NCBI GenBank assembly: GCA_012797605.1
Contig: JAAZOT010000056.1
Coordinates: 1-53,861, forward strand
DNA: 53,861 bases
Source: Spirochaetales bacterium
GTDB lineage: Bacteria; Spirochaetota; JAAYUW01
Reading direction: 5' to 3'
A program made the translations under genes and the position numbers. The notes beneath the pieces are model-generated. The model searched no databases, was not told where the DNA came from, and saw only the letters and a program-made list of their open reading frames with translations. Positions 40,123 through 49,858 of the stretch are shown piece after piece (positions within the stretch are counted from its first letter, which is position 1; every line of letters begins with the position of its first letter).

Positions 40123-40974
40123 ATGAAATATAAAGGCGAACTACTTTTAATTCTCTCGGCTTTTCTTTTTGCAATAACATCAATATTGGTAAAATTTGTT
40201 TCGAAAGAATTTTCTGGGATGTTTATATCACTAATTAGATTTATAGTTGGATTAATTTTAGGGTATTTCATATTAAAATTCCAAAAAATACCTATAAGAA
40301 TTAATGATACTAAATCCTGGGTTTTAAGAGGGATATTTGGAGCCTTGGGCATGATTACTATGTATGTTGGTATTTCTCTTACTTCAAGTGGTAGAGCTAC
40401 TATGCTTTCAAATACTTATCCTATTTTTGTTGCTTTTTTCGGATGGATTTTTTTCAAAGAGAAAGTTTCTCCTATATCTATTGTAAGCTTGATTCTATGT
40501 GTTACAGGGGCAGCATTTATCTTTTGGGATAACAGTAATTATTCAAAAATAGGGGATTTAATTTCATTGGCATCTGGTCTTTTTGGTGGTATGGCTATAA
40601 ATTACTTAAGAAGAGGCATTAGATTTGATAATCCCATCATTATATATCTTTCGACATGCATTTTCGGATTAATACTTATTCCTTTTACATTTAAGGAATG
40701 GAAAAATATAAATTTAATTAATTTTTCATACCTTATGTTGGTGGCAGTTGTTGCCTTTGTAGCACAAATAGCTATGACAGCCGCTTATAGATATCTTAGT
40801 GCTACAAAAGGTTCCATTATTTCTTATACTGGAATCCCGCTTACTCTGCTTTTAAGTAATCTCTTTGTTAATGAAATTTTTAAGAAAAAATTTTTTATAG
40901 GTATTATTCTTATCTCAATAGGACTTTTTTTTACTATATATATTGATTCAATAAAAAGTAGAATAAAAGTTTGA
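40123..40974 (+). CDS. EamA/DMT-family transporter
   Basis: Ten hydrophobic segments, SGRATMLSNTYPIFVAFFGWIFFKEKVS, ATKGSIISYTGIPLTLLLSNLFVNE. Confidence 0.9.
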   Translation: MKYKGELLLILSAFLFAITSILVKFVSKEFSGMFISLIRFIVGLILGYFILKFQKIPIRINDTKSWVLRGIFGALGMITMYVGISLTSSGRATMLSNTYPIFVAFFGWIFFKEKVSPISIVSLILCVTGAAFIFWDNSNYSKIGDLISLASGLFGGMAINYLRRGIRFDNPIIIYLSTCIFGLILIPFTFKEWKNINLINFSYLMLVAVVAFVAQIAMTAAYRYLSATKGSIISYTGIPLTLLLSNLFVNEIFKKKFFIGIILISIGLFFTIYIDSIKSRIKV

Positions 40975-41015
40975 TTTTCTTTTTTTCAAATACTTTTTTA
41001 TTTTCAAATACCTTT

Positions 41016-42104
41016 TTATGTTATTATTCCTCTTTCTTTTAAATACTTTTTTATGTTTGTCTTATAAGGAGGATAGATTATTCCACTTTCAGTTATAAAT
41101 GCAGTAACATATTTAGATTGTGTTACATCAAAAGCTGGGTTATAAACATTAACATTTTCTGGAGCAAGTTGGAATCCTTTAAATCTCTTTATCTCATCAG
41201 GACTTCTAAACTCAATTGGGATTTGCTCTCCTTTTTTTATATTTTTATCAAAAGTAGTATAAGGAGCAGCTACAAAAAATGGGATATGATGTGCTTTGGC
41301 AAGAACTGCTAAAGAATAAGTTCCAATTTTATTTGCAAAATCCCCATTTAGGCAAATCCTATCAGCTCCAACTATTATTTTATCTATCTTTTTCTGTTTC
41401 ATTAAAAAACCAGCCATATTATCACATATCGTTGTGACATCTATCCCTTTTTTTAAAAGTTCATAAGCAGTAAGGCGACTGCCCTGCAAAAGTGGTCTAG
41501 TTTCATCACTATACACTTTTATTTTTTTCCCATCCTCAAATGCTTTATATATAACAGAAAGTGCAGTGCCCCATGCAGTAGTCGCAAGTGAACCAGCATT
41601 ACAATGGGTTAAAATCGTATCGTTATTGTTAATAAGTTTATTTCCATGAATACCAATAGACTCACATATCTTTTCATCTTCTTCATGAAGCTTCTTGGCT
41701 ACATATAAAAGATTTTCATAAACTTGTTGTTTGACTAAATTTATGGGATTTTCTATGCTTATTGCAACAACCTCATTGAATTTATTTTTAACTATATCTA
41801 AACAATTTTTCAAATTAACTGCAGTTGGTCTTGAATTTAATATTTTATCAATTTTCTCAAAAAATAACTTTTTATATAACTCAATATCTGGGATATGAAT
41901 ACCTATTAATTCTTTAGCGGCTACCACTGCACCATAAGCGGCTGTTATACCAATCAAAGGAGCACCTCTTACTCTTAATTCTTTTATCGCTTCAATCACT
42001 TTTTCAACATTATCAAGTTCTATAATCTTTTCAACTTCTGGAAGTTGTGTCTGATCAATAATTTTTATTTTTTCATCTTCCCAGACAATAGTGTTAAATT
42101 TCAT
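41016..42104 (-). CDS. mtnA: S-methyl-5-thioribose-1-phosphate isomerase
   Basis: VRGAPLIGITAAYG...ILTHCNAGSLATTAWGTALSVI...DETRPLLQGSRLTAYEL...IIVGADRICLNGDFANKIGT. Confidence 0.95.
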   Translation of the reverse strand: MKFNTIVWEDEKIKIIDQTQLPEVEKIIELDNVEKVIEAIKELRVRGAPLIGITAAYGAVVAAKELIGIHIPDIELYKKLFFEKIDKILNSRPTAVNLKNCLDIVKNKFNEVVAISIENPINLVKQQVYENLLYVAKKLHEEDEKICESIGIHGNKLINNNDTILTHCNAGSLATTAWGTALSVIYKAFEDGKKIKVYSDETRPLLQGSRLTAYELLKKGIDVTTICDNMAGFLMKQKKIDKIIVGADRICLNGDFANKIGTYSLAVLAKAHHIPFFVAAPYTTFDKNIKKGEQIPIEFRSPDEIKRFKGFQLAPENVNVYNPAFDVTQSKYVTAFITESGIIYPPYKTNIKKYLKERGIIT

Positions 42105-42174
42105 AAAAACCTCTTAAAGTTAAAATTTTTATATATAATAATTTTAAGTTATAATTATTATAAAGGGGGACAGG

Positions 42175-42885
42175 ATGAAAAAATTTATATTATTTCTCTC
42201 TCTATTATTTTTATTTTTCAGTAGCATCTCATTTAATTCATATAACAATTTTAATTCATCTGACAATGGGACAATAACCTATTTTGGAAGATCTTCAATA
42301 AAAATAAAAACTTTTGACTCTTTTGTTATTTATATTGACCCTTACGCATCTGGAGATTATTCTGAAGTTGCAAATCTAATATTGGTAACCCATGGACATT
42401 CAGACCATAATAAAATTTCATTAGTATCAAAAAATGATAATACCATTATCATAGCACCTAAAAATGCAATTAGTGGAAAATATACAGTAGCAAGTGAGAA
42501 TCAAACTTTTAAGCTTGGTTCAATTTCAATAGAAACAGTTGCTGCATATAATAAAAATCATCCTAAAGGAACTGGACTTGGTTATATAATTACATTTGGA
42601 AATTTTAAGTTTTACCATGCAGGTGATACTGATTTAATTGAGGAGATGAAACAACTTACAAGTAAAAATATTACAGTTGCAGCATTACCTTGTGATGGAT
42701 ATTACAATATGGGACCAAAGATGGCAACAGAAGCTGCTAAAATAATAAAGCCAGTTTACTTAATGCCAATACATTCAGATCCTTATGGACTATTTAATGA
42801 GAACAACATTAAGCTTTTAAATTTTGAAAATCTTCTTATCTTAAAACCAAACGAAACTATAAGTATAAGTGACTTAAAATATTAA
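42175..42885 (+). CDS. Exported metallo-beta-lactamase-fold (UlaG-like) protein
   Basis: Signal-like N-terminus; LILVTHGHSDHNKIS; FYHAGDTDLI; LMPIHSDPYG. Confidence 0.85.
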   Translation: MKKFILFLSLLFLFFSSISFNSYNNFNSSDNGTITYFGRSSIKIKTFDSFVIYIDPYASGDYSEVANLILVTHGHSDHNKISLVSKNDNTIIIAPKNAISGKYTVASENQTFKLGSISIETVAAYNKNHPKGTGLGYIITFGNFKFYHAGDTDLIEEMKQLTSKNITVAALPCDGYYNMGPKMATEAAKIIKPVYLMPIHSDPYGLFNENNIKLLNFENLLILKPNETISISDLKY

Positions 42886-42909
42886 GATTTAATATATATT
42901 TTATAAGTT

Positions 42910-44148
42910 TTAATCTATGGTATGAATCACAAAGCCAGATCTTAATTTGGGTTCAAACCATGTGGATTTTGGAGGCATAACCTGGTGATTATCGGCTACC
43001 TTTATAAGATCATTTATATCTGTTGGAAACATTGAAAAAGCAATTTTATATCCCTTATTATCAACAAGGTTTTCAAGTTCTTTTGTCCCCCTAATACCAC
43101 CAATAAAAGATATTCTCTTATCTGTTCTAGGGTCTTTTATCCCTAATATTGGATCTAAAATGTTATTTTGAAGCAAAGCTACATCTAAAGAATTAACTGG
43201 ATCTTTTGGAATTAGTACTTTTTTAAAAGCAAATTCATACCACTTTTTGTCTAAATAAATCATAATAGAATGTTTCTTTGAAGGTTCGGTAAGATCTGTT
43301 TCTTTAATGGTTCCAATCTCCTTAATCTTATTTAAAAATTGATCTGAAGTTAAACCATTCAAATCTTTAACAGCTCTATTGTATGGTAAGATCCTAAGAT
43401 GTTTTGAAGGATATATTACAGCCATAAAATAATTGTAAGATTCTTCACCAGTATGATTTGGATTCTGTTTTTCAAATTCTTTTGCCGCATTTAGCGAAGA
43501 AGCTGTTCTATGGTGACCATCTGCTATATAAAGGATATTTACTTTTTTAAACTCATCCTCAATTATTTTATTTATTTTTTCATCAGCGCAAACCCAAACT
43601 TTATGTGTTACATCATTTTCATCTTTTACAAAGTATTCTTGTTCATTTTTATTTATAAAATCTCTAATCGTTTTTTCGATTTTATCATTATCTTTATATG
43701 TTAAGAATACTGGCTCCGTGTGAGTCTTAGTTATGACTATGTGATTGGTTCTATCGACCTCTTTTTCTTTTCTTGTAAATTCATGTCTTCTAATGGTTCC
43801 ATTTTCATATTCTTGAACTTTAACTGCAGCAAATAAACCAAGTTGACTTTTGCCTCTCCAGGTCTCTTCATAAAAATAGTAACAAGGTTTTGAATCTTTT
43901 ATTAAAATTTTTTCATTCAGGTACTGCTCAATCTTCATTTTAGCATTTAAATAAACCTGAGTGTCATGCTCATCTATAGAATCAGGTAAATCAAGGTCAC
44001 TTCGTGTCACATGTAAAAAACTATATGGTTTGTTTTCTGCAAGTTTTCTAGCTTCATCCCTATCCATGACATCATATGGAGGACAATGAAACTCCTGTAC
44101 AATGCTTTTTGATGGTCTTAAACCAATAAAAGGTTTGGCTGTCGCCAT
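42910..44148 (-). CDS. DUF1015-family protein
   Basis: IGLRPSKSIVQEFHCPPYDVMDRDEARKLAENKPYSFLHVTR...LYIADGHHRTASSLN. Confidence 0.92.
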   Translation of the reverse strand: MATAKPFIGLRPSKSIVQEFHCPPYDVMDRDEARKLAENKPYSFLHVTRSDLDLPDSIDEHDTQVYLNAKMKIEQYLNEKILIKDSKPCYYFYEETWRGKSQLGLFAAVKVQEYENGTIRRHEFTRKEKEVDRTNHIVITKTHTEPVFLTYKDNDKIEKTIRDFINKNEQEYFVKDENDVTHKVWVCADEKINKIIEDEFKKVNILYIADGHHRTASSLNAAKEFEKQNPNHTGEESYNYFMAVIYPSKHLRILPYNRAVKDLNGLTSDQFLNKIKEIGTIKETDLTEPSKKHSIMIYLDKKWYEFAFKKVLIPKDPVNSLDVALLQNNILDPILGIKDPRTDKRISFIGGIRGTKELENLVDNKGYKIAFSMFPTDINDLIKVADNHQVMPPKSTWFEPKLRSGFVIHTID

Positions 44149-44196
44149 GGGAAACTCCTTTCAGGTTATTTACCTTTTAAATTAAGCATATTCTAT

Positions 44197-46125
44197 TTAT
44201 TTTGCAAACAAAGATTCAATCTCCTTCGAATATTTTTCGTATACTACATTCCTTCTAACCTTCAAGGTTTCAGTTAACTCAATTCCAGTGACAAATTCAT
44301 TTGGCAAAAGATAAAATGCCCCTATTAATTCATACCTTTTAAAACCATTACTATACGAAATTAATCTTTGTATTTCTTTTTGAATTATTATCTTAGTATT
44401 TTCATATTCTATTAAATCTTTAAGGGTTTCGAATTTCATTCCCTCTCTTTCTTTAAAAAGCATATTGAAGTTTTCAAGATCTGGAACGATTAAAACACCA
44501 AGCATTCTCTTATCCTGTCCAACTACAACAGCTGTTTTAATATATTGTGATTCCATAAGCTTTTTTTCGATAGGTTCTGGTTCGATATTTTCTCCACCTA
44601 AAAGAACAATAGTATCTTTCGCTCTACCAGTTATTTGAACATATCCTCTTATATCCATTCTTCCAATATCACCAGTATTGAACCATCCATCCTTCAAAAC
44701 TTTATTTGTCTGTTCCTCCATTTTATAATAACCTTTCATAAGTTGAGGACCTTTAATGTGAATTATTCCTTTTTTACCATATCCAAGTTTATTTCCATTT
44801 TCATCACGAATTTCAATCTCAGTTTTAGGGACCCAATCTCCAATTGTATAGATAGTAGGTTTCAAATATCTTCTTACACATACAACTGGAGAGGTTTCGG
44901 TTAAGCCATAACCTTCAAGAAGTTTAATACCAATAGCATTAAAAAATTCATCTATATGTTTTGGAAGAGCGCCACCCCCAGATATACCACATTTAAATCC
45001 AGTTCCAAGCTTTGCTTTTACTTTACTAAAAATAAGTGCGGTCCCTAAAAGAAATAATGGATAACAAAATAAATAACAAAGAAAATTCCATGGTATCATA
45101 ACAAGATTCTTGAAATATTCATCCTTTGAGAAAAATGGAATCTGCTCATGTATGGCAATTTTCTTTTTAAACCAGAATCTTGCTACAGATTGGAAGAATA
45201 GAAAGAGTTGATATTTTACTTTTCCACTATTTTTTAATGTTCTTAATAATCCATCATAAATCCCTTCCCATACTCTAGGAACAGAAACTACATATTGTGG
45301 ATTTTCTATTGATAAATCTCTTAATAAAATAGAAGGAATTGGTTTAGAATAGATTATAAAACCTCTAACATTTAAGACAGTATATTCGACGGTTCTTTCA
45401 AATGCGTGCCAAGCTGGAAGAATAGCTAAAAATTTATCTTTTGCAACTATTTGAGCCATTTCTGGCATTCCAGTCACATTAGAACAGATACTTCCATTTG
45501 TTAGCATAACTCCTTTTGGAATTCCAGTAGTACCACTGGTATATATAATCGTTACGACATCTTCTGGTTTACTTTCTTTAATAGACTCTTCTATTTGATT
45601 TTCATAGTTAGATAATAGTAATAGACCTTTTTCATTTGCCTCACTAAAATAAACAAAAGGAATTTCTGCCTCTTCTATTTCACCTTCTATTAATACTACT
45701 ATTTTTTGAGGTAAGATTTGATTAGATATATTTATTAATCTTCTTAAAACCCCAGGTGTTTCACATATAGTAGCAGTAACTTCAGCATGATTTAAAATAT
45801 ATTTCATCTCATCTTCTGAGATATTTGCACCTCTTGGCACATCTATTATACCCAAAACTTGGCAAGCTAAATCTACTAAAAGCCATTCCAACCTATTGTC
45901 CGATAGCAGTGCCAGCTTATCACCCCTTTTTAAGCCAATGGAAACAAAGTACGATGCTAAAGCATATATTCTTCTTTGAAGTTGTTTATAGCTAAGAAGA
46001 AGTTCTCCATTGTCTGTCTTATATTTTATTGCTGGTAAATCGGGTTCTCTTGTCTTAAAATCACCAACCATCTGCGCAAGTGTAAAAGTGTTTTTTGTAC
46101 TAGAATAATCAAATTTTGTTCTCAT
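44197..46125 (-). CDS. Long-chain acyl-CoA synthetase (AMP-binding)
   Basis: VTIIYTSGTTGIPKGVMLTN; EGYGLTETSPVVC; GWFNTGDIGRMD. Confidence 0.95.
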   Translation of the reverse strand: MRTKFDYSSTKNTFTLAQMVGDFKTREPDLPAIKYKTDNGELLLSYKQLQRRIYALASYFVSIGLKRGDKLALLSDNRLEWLLVDLACQVLGIIDVPRGANISEDEMKYILNHAEVTATICETPGVLRRLINISNQILPQKIVVLIEGEIEEAEIPFVYFSEANEKGLLLLSNYENQIEESIKESKPEDVVTIIYTSGTTGIPKGVMLTNGSICSNVTGMPEMAQIVAKDKFLAILPAWHAFERTVEYTVLNVRGFIIYSKPIPSILLRDLSIENPQYVVSVPRVWEGIYDGLLRTLKNSGKVKYQLFLFFQSVARFWFKKKIAIHEQIPFFSKDEYFKNLVMIPWNFLCYLFCYPLFLLGTALIFSKVKAKLGTGFKCGISGGGALPKHIDEFFNAIGIKLLEGYGLTETSPVVCVRRYLKPTIYTIGDWVPKTEIEIRDENGNKLGYGKKGIIHIKGPQLMKGYYKMEEQTNKVLKDGWFNTGDIGRMDIRGYVQITGRAKDTIVLLGGENIEPEPIEKKLMESQYIKTAVVVGQDKRMLGVLIVPDLENFNMLFKEREGMKFETLKDLIEYENTKIIIQKEIQRLISYSNGFKRYELIGAFYLLPNEFVTGIELTETLKVRRNVVYEKYSKEIESLFAK

Positions 46126-46136
46126 AAAAACCTCTT

Positions 46137-46745
46137 TTAATTTTTATCATTATCAATTATCAAAATGTCTGAAATAATACTGCAAATTTCATCAAATAGT
46201 TTTTCCTTATCAATAGGTGATTCATTTTCGATAAAATAAGAATCAATAAGCCTAGAAATAACTGAATTTAATATATATAATAAGGATTCTTCAGAGTATT
46301 TTGGAGTTAAAATAGAAAGTTTCTTAAAATTATGAATTAATCTGTAGGTTAGTAATGTTGAAAATAGTTTTACAACCTTTAAAAGTTCTGTTCTGAAAGG
46401 AATAGACATATCATAAATTGAACGTAAATAAAAATTATAAATATTTTGATGTTCTTTATAGAAATTATATATGAATTCTATGGCTTCTTTGATGATTTTT
46501 TGTGGTTCTGAGTTTTTAAATTTGAATGTATTTAACTCTTTTTTAAAAACAGATATTGAATACTCCAGTACCTGCTTAAAAAGATTTTCTTTGTTTTCAT
46601 AGTAATTAAAAACAGTCCCTTTAGATAATTTAGCAAGTTTTGATATGTTATTTGTTGAGGCTGTTTCATAGCTATGTTGAGAAAATTCAATAAGGGCTGC
46701 TTCAAGTATTTTAGCTTTGGGATTTTCTAGCTTTTGTTTCATCAA
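46137..46745 (-). CDS. TetR/AcrR-family transcriptional regulator
   Basis: ILEAALIEFSQHSYETASTNNISKLAKLSKGTVFNYYENKENLFKQVL HTH. Confidence 0.92.
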   Translation of the reverse strand: MMKQKLENPKAKILEAALIEFSQHSYETASTNNISKLAKLSKGTVFNYYENKENLFKQVLEYSISVFKKELNTFKFKNSEPQKIIKEAIEFIYNFYKEHQNIYNFYLRSIYDMSIPFRTELLKVVKLFSTLLTYRLIHNFKKLSILTPKYSEESLLYILNSVISRLIDSYFIENESPIDKEKLFDEICSIISDILIIDNDKN

Positions 46746-46767
46746 AATACCATGATATTATATTTTA

Positions 46768-46781
46768 TGACCATATGGTCA
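46768..46781. promoter_or_regulatory. Candidate TetR-family operator (perfect 14-bp palindrome TGACCATATGGTCA)
   Basis: Palindrome 23 nt upstream of the regulator ATG and downstream of TTGACA (46819..46814) / TATTTT (46797..46792). Confidence 0.6.
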
Positions 46782-46904
46782 GTTCTTTTTGAAAATAAAA
46801 TATTAATTGAGTTTGTCAAGAAGTGTAAATATAATTAATTTTTCTTTAAAAATATTTATAACTGACTGGATAAAAAGATATTATAATTTGGTGATAAATC
46901 TTTT

Positions 46905-48023
46905 TTAAGACAGTCCTTCTAAGTATTTTTGATAAGCTGGAGTAGAAGATTCATCCTCCCCATAGTAATCTTCAAACATTTTTTTAAACTCATAAGCTTT
47001 TTCTTTAAATATTTTCAAAATTGCTGGATCAAATCTACCCTCTTCTTCTTCTGTAATGATGGAATAGGTTTCTTCAAAAGTTAATTTTGGTTTATATACT
47101 CTTTTTGACATCAAAGCATCGAAAACATCGGCTAAGCTAACAATTCTTGCTGAAAGAGGTATTTCTTCCTCTTTTAATCCATAAGGATAACCTTTGCCAT
47201 CCCATCTTTCATGATGACTAAAGCAGATTTCTTTTCCTATTCTTAAAAAATCTGAAAATTGAAGCATCGATTCAGCTTCTTCCAAAGTTTTTCCACCTAT
47301 TATAGTATGAGTCTTAATGATCTCAAACTCACTTGTTGTAAGCTTACCTGGTTTTAATAATATACTGTCTGGTATTCCAACTTTCCCTATATCATGTAAA
47401 ATAGATGAATGATAAATTGTATCTATAAAATTTGAATCAATTTTATATATTTCAGATGTTTCTGCAAGCTGTTCAGCGATAAATTTGCAGTAATTCATAA
47501 TTCTTAAAAGATGTCTGCCTGTTTCTGTATCTCTAGATTCGGCTAGCTTTGCTAAAGCAAAGATAGTAACATTTCTAGTATTTATTACTTCCTTTACTTT
47601 TAATGAAATTAATTCATTCATATATTTATTATATGTTATAAGTTCATTTTGCATCGAAATTAGTTGAAGATGATTTTTAAGTCTTAAAACAAGTTCCTTT
47701 GGATTAAAAGGTTTAGTAATATAATCAACTGCTCCTGCTTCGAAACATGCAAATTTAGTATTAGAATCCTCGATTGCTGTTATCATAATGACTGGAATAT
47801 TAGAGTATTCCGGTGAATTTTTTAACTCTTTTAAGTATTCAATCCCACTTTTATTTGGCATTATGATATCTAAAAAAATTAGATGTATCTGCTCTTTTTT
47901 CAAGTAATCATTGGCTTCGTTAAAATTTTCTGCTATAAAAATTTTAACTGTAAAATTCTTATTAATGACAGCTGAAAGTATGTATAAGTTATCTTTATTA
48001 TCATCGATAAGTAAGATATTCAT
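46905..48023 (-). CDS. Response regulator with HD-GYP domain (c-di-GMP phosphodiesterase-like)
   Basis: REC MNILLIDDNKDN...LIFLDIIMPNKSG; HD-GYP ILHDIGKVGIPD, HHERWDGKGYP. Confidence 0.95.
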   Translation of the reverse strand: MNILLIDDNKDNLYILSAVINKNFTVKIFIAENFNEANDYLKKEQIHLIFLDIIMPNKSGIEYLKELKNSPEYSNIPVIMITAIEDSNTKFACFEAGAVDYITKPFNPKELVLRLKNHLQLISMQNELITYNKYMNELISLKVKEVINTRNVTIFALAKLAESRDTETGRHLLRIMNYCKFIAEQLAETSEIYKIDSNFIDTIYHSSILHDIGKVGIPDSILLKPGKLTTSEFEIIKTHTIIGGKTLEEAESMLQFSDFLRIGKEICFSHHERWDGKGYPYGLKEEEIPLSARIVSLADVFDALMSKRVYKPKLTFEETYSIITEEEEGRFDPAILKIFKEKAYEFKKMFEDYYGEDESSTPAYQKYLEGLS

Positions 48024-48117
48024 TTTTTTCCCTAAATAAAATTTAATATCTAATTTCTATAAAAAAATATTTTTTTCTTTATTAATAATATAATAGAATT
48101 TTGATTTGATGCAAATA

Positions 48118-48765
48118 TTAATTTGTTTTTAAAACATAAAATCTAATTATATTGTTCAATTTTTTTGCCTTTAAATAATAATTCGACTGAAAAAAACCAA
48201 AAGTTGAAGAAAATTCTTTTTCATCTTCAGTAAACCAGGAATTTTCATAATATTTAATATAGCAATTTATTTTTTTTAATTGTTCATCTATAAATTCTTG
48301 ATACCATTTATTATCCGTTATTATTATGCAATATCCTTCTTTTTTTATCAATCCATTAATTTTGCATAAAAATTCATCGGTAACCAATCTTCTATTTGTA
48401 TGCCTTTTTTTAGGCCATGGATCTGGAAAATTTATATATATAATATCAAAAAATTGATTTTCAAGATAATTTATAACCTCGTGAATATTGTTATTTATAA
48501 ATTTACAGTTAGATAACTTTTTATTATATACTTTTTTTAATGCTCTAAGACAAGCATTTTCAGCATAATCAATGCCTAAAAAGAAATTTTTAGGTTCAAC
48601 TTCCGCATAGTTCACGAGAAAATCACCAGTCCCACTGCAAAATTCTAGAATAAATTTACTATAATGACTTTCAAAAAGCTTTATATTTTGTAAATCTGAA
48701 ATCGAAAAACTTGCAAATTTCCTCTGTTCATCTGAAATTTTTACATTCCTTAATCTTCCCTTCAT
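48118..48765 (-). CDS. trmB: tRNA (guanine-N7-)-methyltransferase
   Basis: LEFCSGTGDFLVNYA...NFLGIDYAENACLRA...IYINFPDPWPKKRHTNRRLV. Confidence 0.93.
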   Translation of the reverse strand: MKGRLRNVKISDEQRKFASFSISDLQNIKLFESHYSKFILEFCSGTGDFLVNYAEVEPKNFFLGIDYAENACLRALKKVYNKKLSNCKFINNNIHEVINYLENQFFDIIYINFPDPWPKKRHTNRRLVTDEFLCKINGLIKKEGYCIIITDNKWYQEFIDEQLKKINCYIKYYENSWFTEDEKEFSSTFGFFQSNYYLKAKKLNNIIRFYVLKTN

Positions 48766-48963
48766 TCAATCCCTTTTCGACTTAGTTTTGTTTTTTGCAG
48801 AAAGTATTTTATTGAGTATTACTTTACTAAATCTAACGATATTAAATCTGATAATATATAGAAACCTTTTATTGAATTTAATTATATTTTTGTTAATTTA
48901 TCTTTGCTATCGACTAATCAATCATTCCTTTTGTTTTTTTTCAAGAAATTTTTAAGAGATGAT

Positions 48964-49830
48964 ATGAATAAAGAAAAAATGGGAAATGATATAAGCATTG
49001 GTTTAATAACCGCTACAAATGAAGAGTATCAATCAATCTATGAACTTTTAACAAAACAAAGCACTGATTCAAATATTGATTCAAATATTGAAACAAAAGC
49101 AATATTAAAAGAAACAAAAGATAAAATACCGTCCATTCCTTTTCCTTATTTTATTCATAATTTTGACTTTATTAGTAATGATAAAATTTACAAAATAAAG
49201 TTAATAATAATTAAATCTGGATTTGGGAAACTTAATGCCGTAAGTGCTTCAACCTTTCTTTTAGAAAGATATAAAATAGACATAATAATTAATTTTGGAG
49301 CTTGTGGTAGTTTATCTAAAAAGAATAAAGATATTAAACCAGAAGAAATCCAACTTGGTGATTTTGTTCTGCCTTCAATTATATATGAATCATCATATGT
49401 CGCATTTAAGGAAAATAAAAACTCAGAAAATTCAGGTAATTTTAATGAAAATAAAACATTTATTGGATTAAATAAGATTGAAAGTCTAATTCATAAAGAA
49501 ATAATTCAAAAATATTATTTTGTTAAAGAAGTAAAAGCCTTCTCATCAGATATGGATATTGATAGTAATGAGAAAAGAAATTTTATTAAGAAATTTTTTA
49601 AAGCAGATATTTGTGACTGGGAATCTTTTGCTATAAGAAAAACTGCACATCTATGGAAGATACCTTCCATTATTTTTAGAGTTGTTTCTGATTTCGCAGA
49701 TGAATCTTTTTTAGAGGATTATAAAAGAAATTTAAATAATATCTTAAATAAAGGAGCAAAATTTCTATTAAATGAACTTTTACCTATTGCTTGCAAAATT
49801 TATATTTCAGAATTAAATTTAAAGAGGTAA
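48964..49830 (+). CDS. MTA/SAH nucleosidase-like (purine nucleoside phosphorylase superfamily) protein
   Basis: IGLITATNEEYQ; IIINFGACGSLSKK; CDWESFAIRKTAHLWKIPSIIFRVVSDFADES; Met21 of track ORF chosen as start. Confidence 0.75.
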   Translation: MNKEKMGNDISIGLITATNEEYQSIYELLTKQSTDSNIDSNIETKAILKETKDKIPSIPFPYFIHNFDFISNDKIYKIKLIIIKSGFGKLNAVSASTFLLERYKIDIIINFGACGSLSKKNKDIKPEEIQLGDFVLPSIIYESSYVAFKENKNSENSGNFNENKTFIGLNKIESLIHKEIIQKYYFVKEVKAFSSDMDIDSNEKRNFIKKFFKADICDWESFAIRKTAHLWKIPSIIFRVVSDFADESFLEDYKRNLNNILNKGAKFLLNELLPIACKIYISELNLKR

Positions 49831-49858
49831 AATAAGATAATATTTCAAGAGGTATAAC

